35,118 bases of DNA from Fibrobacter sp. (GTDB lineage Bacteria > Fibrobacterota > Fibrobacteria > Fibrobacterales > Fibrobacteraceae): contig JAFXLS010000011.1 in assembly GCA_017530965.1 (NCBI GenBank), positions 1 through 35,118 of the forward strand, read 5' to 3'. The notes beneath the pieces are model-generated. The model was not told the DNA's origin. It searched no databases and saw only the letters and a program-made list of their open reading frames with translations. Positions 29,285 to 35,118 of this stretch are shown here, in pieces; the stretch's first letter is position 1, and every line of letters begins with the position of its first letter. Position numbers and translations under genes: made by a program.

Positions 29285-30559
29285 ATGACAACTTCTTCAA
29301 ATAACGGTTTCTTTGACAAGTTCGGTGGCAAGTATGTTGCCGAAATCATCCGCCGTCCGCTCGACGACCTTGAAGCGGCCTTCAACAAGTACATCCATGA
29401 TCCGGAATTCCTCGAAGAGCTCCGCATTATTCAGCGTGATTACATTGGCCGCGAAACGCCGCTGTACTTTGCCCCGACCGCGACGGAACTCCTGGGCGGT
29501 GCGCAGATCTACATCAAGCTAGAAGGCCTTGCCAACACGGGTGCGCACAAGATCAACAACGCCATCGGTCAATGCCTGCTCGCTAAGAAGATGGGCAAGA
29601 CCCGCATCATTGCAGAGACTGGTGCCGGTCAGCACGGCCTTGCGACGGCTGCCGCTTGCGCCAAGCTTGGCCTCGAATGTGTGGTGTACATGGGCGAGGT
29701 GGACGTGCGCCGTCAGCAGCCGAATGTGGCGACTATGGAAATGTATGGTGCCAAGGTCGTGCCGGTCACGAGTGGTGCCCGCACCCTTAAGGACGCCGTG
29801 AACGAAGCCATGCGCGACTGGGCTACGAATTTCAAGAACACGCACTATGTGCTCGGTTCAGCTCTCGGCCCGGCTCCGTTCCCGGATATTGTTCGTACCT
29901 TCCAGTCGATTATCGGTGAAGAAGTCAAGCGCCAGGCTGCTGAACGTAACATCGACATCGCGGCCGTTGTCGCCTGCGTGGGTGGCGGTAGCAATTCCAT
30001 CGGCGTGTTCACCCCGTTTATCGAAGACAAGAATGTGCGTCTGATCGGTGCCGAAGCCGGTGGCATCGGCCCGAACAAGGGAGAAAACGCTGCTCGCATG
30101 ACGGGTAACGCAAGCCGCGAAGGCATTCTGCAGGGTTACAAGAGCCGCTTCCTCATCGATGAAGACGGTCAGTCGCTGCCGACCCGTTCTATTTCGGCAG
30201 GCCTTGACTACATGGGAATCGGTCCGCAGCTCGCTGCTCTCGGCGAATCGGGCCGTGTGGAATTCACGGCAATCCTCGACAAGGAAGCTCTTGAAGCGGT
30301 CAAGTTCTTTGCCCGCAACGAAGGCATTCTCTTTGCACTCGAAAGCGCTCATGCTGGTGCCGCCGCCATGAAGATTGCGAAGGAACTTCCGAAGGACAAG
30401 GCGCTCGTCATCAATATGAGTGGCCGCGGTGACAAGGACATCTTTATCACGAGCCCGGTGTTCCGCCCCGAAAAGTGGAAGGAATTCCTGAAGGCCGAAC
30501 TTGTTCGCCTCGAAAACAACGAAGATATCCACGACGCCGAAATTATGACAAGGAAGTAA
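29285..30559 (+). CDS. trpB: Tryptophan synthase beta chain
   Basis: The protein has 424 residues. It joins indole and L-serine to form tryptophan using PLP. K-L-E-G-x-A-N-T-G-A-H-K-I-N-N-A contains the PLP lysine (about residue 89), E-T-G-A-G-Q-H-G the catalytic glutamate, G-A-x-V-V-P-V-T-S-G the indole tunnel, V-G-G-G-S-N-S-I-G the phosphate-binding loop and L-E-S-A-H-A the C-terminal active-site edge. This is the standard TrpB1 type that works with TrpA. There is no ribosome site in the roughly 40 A/C-rich bases between attenuator and ATG, unlike trpE. trpA follows after 5 bases. Confidence 0.97.
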   Translation: MTTSSNNGFFDKFGGKYVAEIIRRPLDDLEAAFNKYIHDPEFLEELRIIQRDYIGRETPLYFAPTATELLGGAQIYIKLEGLANTGAHKINNAIGQCLLAKKMGKTRIIAETGAGQHGLATAAACAKLGLECVVYMGEVDVRRQQPNVATMEMYGAKVVPVTSGARTLKDAVNEAMRDWATNFKNTHYVLGSALGPAPFPDIVRTFQSIIGEEVKRQAAERNIDIAAVVACVGGGSNSIGVFTPFIEDKNVRLIGAEAGGIGPNKGENAARMTGNASREGILQGYKSRFLIDEDGQSLPTRSISAGLDYMGIGPQLAALGESGRVEFTAILDKEALEAVKFFARNEGILFALESAHAGAAAMKIAKELPKDKALVINMSGRGDKDIFITSPVFRPEKWKEFLKAELVRLENNEDIHDAEIMTRK

Positions 30560-30564
30560 TCACC

Positions 30565-31317
30565 ATGAATTTAATGTCTCATCTTATTGCGGGTTTTCCT
30601 GACGCAGAAACTTCTATCGCCATCGCCGACGCACTTGTGAAGGGTGGCGCAAATATCCTTGAAATTCAGCTTGCCTTCAGTGATCCGAGTGCCGACGGTC
30701 CGGCCATTCAGACGGCTTCGACTATCGCTCTCGACAAGGGCTATTCTACCAAGCAGGGCCTTGAAATCGTGAAGAAGATTCACGAACGTCACCCTGAAAC
30801 GCCGATCTACATCATGACTTATGGTTCCCTCGCCTTTACGCCGGGCATTGAGAACTTTGTCAAGATGTGCAAGGACGCTGGCGTGTCCGCTTGCATCATT
30901 CCGGACTTGCCGTTCGACGGTGACGAAGGTCTGACTGAAGCTTGCAAGAAGCATGGCCTTGAAAACATCCCGGTGGCAGCACCCAGCATGACCAAGGAAC
31001 GCCTTGAAGCAATGGCTTCCAAGGGCTTCAAGTACATCTACGCTGCACTCCGCGCGGGTACGACCGGTAGCGAAACCACGATTGACCAGGCAACGCTTGA
31101 CTTTATCGATACTGTCGGTAAGGGTGGCGCGAAGGTTCTCGGCGGCTTCGGTATCCGTAACGGCGAACAGTCCAAGGTGCTCTGCAAGCATGTGTACGCC
31201 GTGGTCGCGGGCTCCGTGTTCGTGAACATCGTACTCAATAACGAAGACTCTGCCGAAGGCCGCAAAAAAGCCATCGCCGAAATCGAGGCGAAGGCTAGAG
31301 AAATTGCGGGAAAGTAG
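30565..31317 (+). CDS. trpA: Tryptophan synthase alpha chain
   Basis: The protein has 250 residues from the ATG at 30565 with AAGGAAG upstream; longer in-frame starts lie inside trpB. It cleaves indole-3-glycerol phosphate to indole, which is channelled to TrpB. The catalytic acids are E33 (I-L-E-I-Q-L-A-F-S-D-P) and D44 (S-A-D-G-P). I-x-I-M-T-Y, P-D-L-P-F-D, A-A-P-S-M-T, Y-A-A-L-R-A-G-T-T-G and G-G-F-G-I-R-N are also present. It is about 18 residues shorter at the N-terminus than E. coli TrpA, starting right before the first barrel strand. It ends only 3 bases from the convergent ybjQ-like gene, with no terminator between. Confidence 0.95.
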   Translation: MNLMSHLIAGFPDAETSIAIADALVKGGANILEIQLAFSDPSADGPAIQTASTIALDKGYSTKQGLEIVKKIHERHPETPIYIMTYGSLAFTPGIENFVKMCKDAGVSACIIPDLPFDGDEGLTEACKKHGLENIPVAAPSMTKERLEAMASKGFKYIYAALRAGTTGSETTIDQATLDFIDTVGKGGAKVLGGFGIRNGEQSKVLCKHVYAVVAGSVFVNIVLNNEDSAEGRKKAIAEIEAKAREIAGK

Positions 31318-31320
31318 AAA

Positions 31321-31635
31321 CTACTTCTTGAATTTGACGGCGGTTCCGTAGGCAATGATTTCTGCGGAGCCTGCCATCACCGAGGCGGTGGCGAAGCGCA
31401 CATTCACGATAGCGTCTGCACCGATGATTCCGGCCTGGTTTTCCATACGTTCAACTGCGATGTTACGGGCGTCGTTCAGCATCTCGGTGTAGCCGGCGAT
31501 TTCGCCACCTACAAGCGTTTTGAGCCCGGCAAATACGTCGCGCACCACGTTCTTGCTAAAGACTACGCTCCCGCGCACCATCTGAAGAGTTTCGATTTCT
31601 TTGCCGGTGATAAAGTCTGTTGTGTAGAGTTTCAT
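31321..31635 (-). CDS. ybjQ: YbjQ/UPF0145 family protein
   Basis: The protein has 104 residues from the ATG at 31635 with GGAG 5 bases upstream. It matches the family in length and in T-T-D-F-I-T-G-K-E-I, V-R-G-S-V-V-F-S-K-N, A-R-N-I-A-V-E-R-M, G-A-D-A-I-V-N-V-R-F and I-I-A-Y-G-T-A-V. The family forms small oligomers of unknown function, once described as possible heavy-metal-binding proteins. It converges on trpA. Confidence 0.92.
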   Translation of the reverse strand: MKLYTTDFITGKEIETLQMVRGSVVFSKNVVRDVFAGLKTLVGGEIAGYTEMLNDARNIAVERMENQAGIIGADAIVNVRFATASVMAGSAEIIAYGTAVKFKK

Positions 31636-31728
31636 AATTTCTCCTTGTTGTGATAATATACAAAACAATGCCCTTGAATAAATTAAATTTACCTTGAAAA
31701 TTCTTTTTTTAGGGAAAACGGAGACTAT

Positions 31729-32397
31729 ATGAAGTTTGGTAAGGTGGTGTGGCAATCTCTAGTTGCTTTTCTTGTGGTAATTCTTGTCGCCTGCAGCGGC
31801 GACGGTTCTTCTACCGGTGCAAATGGGGACTCTGACAATGGTGGCGGCAGCGAATACGATGCTTCCTCGAATACCCTCAAGGACTCTCGCGACGGCAAGA
31901 CTTACAAGACCGTGAAAATCGGCAACCAGGTCTGGATGGCGGAAAACCTTGACTATGAAATGGGAAACGCAGTCTGCGGCGAAAAGGAATATATGACCTT
32001 GTACGGCTGTCTTTATTCTTGGGACGAAGCGAAGACCGTATGCCCCGGCGGCTGGCACTTGCCGAGTCAGACGGAATGGAATACGTTGATTGAATTTGTC
32101 GGGGATTCCTCGACGGCAGGGAAGATTCTCAAGGCCACGAATACCTGGAGCGATAAAGGGCATTACAAAGACGGCACCGACGATTACGGCTTTACCGCAT
32201 TGCCGGGCGGCGTGCGCCTTCCGCAACGGGGCAAGACGCATCAGTCGTTTGTCAGTTCGGGAGCCTTTTTTTGGAGTGCCACTGAGGTCGATGACGACGA
32301 GTCAATCACCTTGGTTTTGCGTTACGAAAACGATGCAGCGACATTGTTCGAAAACTACAAGGACGCCGGTGTCAGTGTCCGCTGCGTGAAAAATTGA
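31729..32397 (+). CDS. Lipoprotein with one FISUMP domain
   Basis: The protein has 222 residues, with GGAG 5 bases before the ATG. Signal peptide ending L-V-A-C (lipid-anchored Cys22), a Gly/Ser/Asp-rich linker to about 45, then one FISUMP domain: D-G-K-T-Y-K-T-V-K-I-G-N-Q-V-W-M-A-E-N-L-D-Y, L-Y-S-W-D-E-A, C-P-G-G-W-H-L-P-S, W-N-T-L, L-P-G-G, F-W-S-A-T-E and the closing V-S-V-R-C-V-K-N. All core motifs are present, more canonical than the second copy in the 3879-5213 gene. It is divergent from the ybjQ-like gene and ends one base from the next convergent gene. Confidence 0.88.
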   Translation: MKFGKVVWQSLVAFLVVILVACSGDGSSTGANGDSDNGGGSEYDASSNTLKDSRDGKTYKTVKIGNQVWMAENLDYEMGNAVCGEKEYMTLYGCLYSWDEAKTVCPGGWHLPSQTEWNTLIEFVGDSSTAGKILKATNTWSDKGHYKDGTDDYGFTALPGGVRLPQRGKTHQSFVSSGAFFWSATEVDDDESITLVLRYENDAATLFENYKDAGVSVRCVKN

Positions 32398-32398
32398 G

Positions 32399-33301
32399 TT
32401 AGAAAAATACCCTGTAGGGAACGGTTTTCTGCTGCTTCCGCCCCTTGGTGTCAAAGTAGAAGTCGCGGCGGAGTCTGTTCATCTTTGCGAGATGCCGCTT
32501 CGCAATGGATGTTGTTATTCCATCGGAATAAATCATGAAGTATTGGTTCGTTCCGTTGTGTCGGATTTCTTCTATCATGAACCCGTTTTTATTTTCTGTA
32601 ATTGTGTGGTCGTATGACTGTACAATGTCTCCATCTTTTATCGGATTCCCATTGTTATCTGTGCAACCATCTTCGCAATCTTGAACTCGGTAGAATTCGT
32701 GGCAAATATGGCTGTCATTTGAGTCGGCAACATAGATTTCAAAACGAGCAGTATCCATCGGTGCGCCGTCTTCTGATCCAAGATGCAGTATGAACAAGGT
32801 GTCGTTTTTTAATGATACTTCAATATGGGTTGCATAAGTATCGTTTTCTTCTTCTAAAGATTCAGTGTCGTCAAGAATAAGGCTGTCTTTATATACTTTC
32901 GTAGTAGATCTGATTGTTCGAATATCTTGCTTACGTTCAATGGAATCCCTTTCAAGAAATTCAATAGATATAGTGTCGTTTGAAATTTTTTTGTTCGCAA
33001 TGCTGCGGTGGTCAGACTGAAAATTAAAATCGTCTACTAGGTAAACTAGAGTCGACGTATCGATTTGGATTGTTCCGTTACGATTCGATTCAACAATACT
33101 TCTAAGGTAGTCTTTTTCTCTTAGAATTTTCTCGGAACGAAATTCTCCATCGCTGTAGGTAAAAATAGTACTATCAAGGAAAGCATCTGTTCCCCCTAGA
33201 TAAAGCCCATACCACTCTTTGTAATACATCAGCAGTCCTTCTGTGCAGGTGATGGCGTGGACTGTAGGGACAAGGAACAGAAGAAAAAGAAGATAATGCA
33301 T
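32399..33301 (-). CDS. Secreted protein of unknown function, AT-rich
   Basis: The protein has 300 residues from the ATG at 33301. A GTG start 48 bases upstream is possible, but the ATG gives a clean signal peptide M-H-Y-L-L-F-L-L-F-L-V-P-T-V-H-A with likely cleavage after A16. There is no lipobox, so it is probably periplasmic or released. The mature protein is rich in Asp, Thr, Ser and Ile with alternating strand patterns. It has a cysteine group near 215-230 (H-I-C-H-E-F, Q-D-C-E-D-G-C-T-D-N) and a basic C-terminus. Base composition is clearly more A+T-rich than its neighbours and codon choice is more relaxed, consistent with a fast-evolving or acquired gene. No family recognised. Confidence 0.75.
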   Translation of the reverse strand: MHYLLFLLFLVPTVHAITCTEGLLMYYKEWYGLYLGGTDAFLDSTIFTYSDGEFRSEKILREKDYLRSIVESNRNGTIQIDTSTLVYLVDDFNFQSDHRSIANKKISNDTISIEFLERDSIERKQDIRTIRSTTKVYKDSLILDDTESLEEENDTYATHIEVSLKNDTLFILHLGSEDGAPMDTARFEIYVADSNDSHICHEFYRVQDCEDGCTDNNGNPIKDGDIVQSYDHTITENKNGFMIEEIRHNGTNQYFMIYSDGITTSIAKRHLAKMNRLRRDFYFDTKGRKQQKTVPYRVFF

Positions 33302-33667
33302 TATTTGAAGCCTGTTTTTTTGCAACCTAATATAAAAAAAAGAATACACTTGTCAATGAAAGTGATGCTGCGTACGTTTTGCAGAAACTGTTTGTGCTCG
33401 GCCATAGCCAAGCCCGCATAGCTGCTACTTTCGCTTACAGGGGTTTTAGGGGGCGGAGCCCCACCTTGGTGGCCATGCGCACTAAGCAACAAGTTGCTAA
33501 GTGCTGTCCGCCATTAGGCGTGGGGGTGGAGAGCAACGGAGTGCGAACTAGGGGGACAACAGCTTCAAGGCGAGTGTTGTGGCAAACGGAGTTTGACATA
33601 ACCGAGCCGATCTGTTGGGGCTTGAGCGTAGCGAAAGACCAACCTTCCCCCCTTTTCTTTGTTCTAA
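33302..33667. other. Extragenic region with hairpins and repeat-like sequence
   Basis: No gene is supported. It begins AT-rich, then holds GGGGC-GGA-GCCCC (33450-33462), a 10-of-11-bp hairpin (33480-33490 with 33493-33503) that can extend through flanking GGTGG/CCGCC pairs, and G-rich stretches. CAACGGAGTGCGAAC and CAAACGGAGTTTGAC are two similar phrases near 33535 and 33592. It lacks tRNA, RNase P, tmRNA or SRP RNA signatures. It resembles a mosaic of extragenic repeats. Confidence 0.45.
33480..33503. repeat. Inverted repeat (hairpin)
   Basis: CACTAAGCAAC and GTTGCTAAGTG are separated by two bases and pair at 10 of 11 positions. No T-tract follows in either direction, so it is not an obvious terminator. 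Confidence 0.6.
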
Positions 33668-34285
33668 TTACAGTGTTGCCTGGAACTGGTGGAACTTTTC
33701 CAGGAGCTCGGCGTAGGTCTTGGTGGCTTCGAGCTGCGGGAACTGGGCAACGATGGAATCCGGCGCGCAGAAGAAGCAGCCCTTGTCGGCCTGCTTGAGC
33801 ATGCCCGTGTCGTTGAAGGAATCGCCCGAGGCGAACACCTTGAAGTTGAGGTCCTGCAGGTGCTTCACGACTTTTGTCTTCTGGTCGGTGAGGCGCAGGT
33901 GGTAGCCCTTAATCATGTCGCTTTCGACTTCCAGGTTGTGGCAGAAGATGGTCGGGAATCCGAGGTTCTTCATGATGGGGTAGGCGAATTCCTGGAACGT
34001 GTCCGAAAGAATAATCACCTGGGCTTCGTCGCGGAGTTTGTCCATAAAGTCGCGGGCGCCGTCGAGAAGTCCGAGGTTTGCGATCACGTTCTGGATGTCC
34101 GAAAGCTTGATGCCTTCGCGTTCGAGAATCTTGATGCGGCCCTTCATGAGCACGTCGTAGTCGGGAATGTCGCGAGTAGTCAGGCGCAGGTCCTTGATGC
34201 CGGTCTTTTCGGCGACGGCAATCCAAATTTCAGGGGCGAGGACTCCTTCAAGGTCCAGGGTAACGACACATTGCTTGGTAAACAT
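33668..34285 (-). CDS. thrH: ThrH-type HAD phosphatase (phosphoserine phosphatase/homoserine phosphotransferase)
   Basis: The protein has 205 residues from the ATG at 34285, the same length as Pseudomonas ThrH. The family motif L-D-L-E-G-V-L-A-P-E-I-W-I-A carries the HAD nucleophile D11 and E13. R-D-I-P-D-Y-D-V-L-M-K, V-I-L-S-D-T-F (motif II), L-G-F-P-T, and G-D-S-F-N-D-T-G-M-L (motif IV) follow the Pseudomonas protein closely. It dephosphorylates phosphoserine and can move phosphate to homoserine, linking serine and threonine synthesis. It starts 4 bases after the hslO stop, so the two are one unit. No clear terminator follows. Confidence 0.93.
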   Translation of the reverse strand: MFTKQCVVTLDLEGVLAPEIWIAVAEKTGIKDLRLTTRDIPDYDVLMKGRIKILEREGIKLSDIQNVIANLGLLDGARDFMDKLRDEAQVIILSDTFQEFAYPIMKNLGFPTIFCHNLEVESDMIKGYHLRLTDQKTKVVKHLQDLNFKVFASGDSFNDTGMLKQADKGCFFCAPDSIVAQFPQLEATKTYAELLEKFHQFQATL

Positions 34286-34289
34286 AGGG

Positions 34290-35118
34290 CTATTTCTTTC
34301 GTTCGTTGATGATGGAACGCAAATCCGCAAGCGTAATCTGGTACGGGGTGCGGCAGAAGTCGCAAATCACTTCGAGGTCCTTGCCTTCTTTTTCGAGGTC
34401 CTGCAAGTCCTTGAGCGGGAGCGTTGCAAGCGTTGCCACGGTGCGTTCGCGGCTGCAGGGGCAGTAAGCCTTCGGGTCGATTTCTTTCACGATATCGATT
34501 TCGTAGGGGCCGCGCAGCTGGTCCAGGAGCTCGTCCAGGTCAAAGCCTTCGGGCGTGTTCATGTCGCAGAACTTCGGCAAGTTCTGGATGATGACTTCGA
34601 TCAGGTTGATGTCCTTGTCTTCGAGGTCGGGGAAGGCTTCGATGTAGAAACCGGCGGCGTAGTCGAGCTTGCTCGGGTCTTCTTTGTTGAAGGCGGCTTC
34701 GATGCCCACGGCCGAGCGGATCTGTTCGGACTGCAGAAGGTAGGTGGCGAGGTTCTGGCCCATCGATACGGCAGGTGCCTCGATAATGCTTTCGTGGACG
34801 CGCTTGCCCTGTTCGTTCAGCTTGACGACGCGGACGCTCTGCGGAATGAGGGCGGGTTCGTTACCACCTACGGCCTGGAGTTCCGGCTGCGGAATCATGG
34901 CTCGCACCAGGCCCTGCGGCGTGGAATCCGACTGCACCAGAGTGATTTCGCCCGAAAAGCGGGTGGTAAAGCTTACGGTGCCCGGGAACTTGAGCGAGGC
35001 GCTCAAGAAAATGCTTGCGATGGAGTTTTCGGCCAAGAGCTTGAGGGCGAAACCCTGTGCGTTATGCTTTTTGCCGATTTCGTTCATCGTCGCGGTCAAG
35101 TCGACGACAATCAGGCGG
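34290..35118 (-). CDS. hslO: Hsp33 redox-regulated chaperone, N-terminus beyond the window
   Basis: The frame stays open to the window edge (275 complete codons plus the stop). The visible protein begins R-L-I-V-V-D-L-T-A-T-M-N-E, so a short N-terminal part is missing and no internal start is needed. F-S-G-E-I-T-L-V-Q-S-D-S, G-L-V-R-A, Q-N-L-A-T-Y-L-L-Q-S-E-Q-I, G-F-Y-I-E-A-F-P and the C-terminal C-P-C-S-R-E-R plus C-D-F-C-R-T-P-Y give the C-x-C and C-x2-C zinc switch. In Hsp33 these cysteines release zinc upon oxidation and activate holdase function. Confidence 0.93.
   Translation of the reverse strand, partial: RLIVVDLTATMNEIGKKHNAQGFALKLLAENSIASIFLSASLKFPGTVSFTTRFSGEITLVQSDSTPQGLVRAMIPQPELQAVGGNEPALIPQSVRVVKLNEQGKRVHESIIEAPAVSMGQNLATYLLQSEQIRSAVGIEAAFNKEDPSKLDYAAGFYIEAFPDLEDKDINLIEVIIQNLPKFCDMNTPEGFDLDELLDQLRGPYEIDIVKEIDPKAYCPCSRERTVATLATLPLKDLQDLEKEGKDLEVICDFCRTPYQITLADLRSIINERKK

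Noticed and set aside
33302..33667. tRNA, tmRNA, RNase P or SRP RNA gene
   Set aside because: None of the conserved core sequences or a cloverleaf could be found despite local hairpins.

Overview
The window looks like chromosomal DNA of a Fibrobacter species (phylum Fibrobacterota, strictly anaerobic cellulose degraders). The main evidence is two lipoproteins built from the FISUMP domain (Fibrobacter succinogenes major paralogous domain, about 200 residues, with W-M-A-E-N-L-D-Y and C-P-x-G-W-H-L-P signatures), further lipoproteins with Ser-Ser-Ser-Ser linkers, and moderate GC. I see no tRNA, rRNA, CRISPR array, phage gene or transposase. The assignment comes from recognised motifs; no database search was run.

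Layout. (1) 1-5260: the 3' part of a GH116-type glycosidase on the - strand, then a + strand run of three envelope genes (a CsgG/TolB-like plus beta-barrel protein, a small lipoprotein, a double-FISUMP lipoprotein) ending in a strong hairpin. (2) 5311-18330, - strand: one tightly packed run of a bifunctional (p)ppGpp synthetase/hydrolase, an unknown 197-residue protein and the full membrane and quinone modules of respiratory complex I (nuoA, fused nuoBC, nuoD, nuoH to nuoN). The NADH-binding subunits NuoE, NuoF and NuoG are absent. NuoM lacks the conserved lysine expected in its proton channel. (3) 18616-21585, - strand: a radical SAM/SPASM enzyme with three upstream lipoproteins that share a near-identical signal peptide and repeated Tyr-Gly motifs. 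This is a candidate rSAM/lipoprotein modification system. (4) 21673-31317, + strand: a complete tryptophan pathway, trpE, fused trpGD, a LysR regulator, an NCS1 transporter, fused trpCF, trpB and trpA. It is split into units with their own promoters. Two units carry classic Trp-codon attenuators, and trpBA is preceded by a second, related leader without Trp codons. (5) 31321-35118: a YbjQ-family protein, a single-FISUMP lipoprotein, an AT-rich secreted protein of unknown function, a structured extragenic stretch, thrH, and the start-truncated hslO (Hsp33).

How the parts work together. The trp units appear coordinated at two levels. The -35 regions of the trpE leader, the LysR gene and the Trp-codon leader of trpBA share an identical 11-base sequence. 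The trpE and trpB leaders also share a nearly identical terminator and the same antiterminator logic. All three leader peptides start so close to their -10 boxes that they are probably translated from leaderless or nearly leaderless transcripts. The complex I run probably works in an anaerobic electron-transport chain with an electron donor other than directly bound NADH, unless nuoEFG lie elsewhere in the genome.
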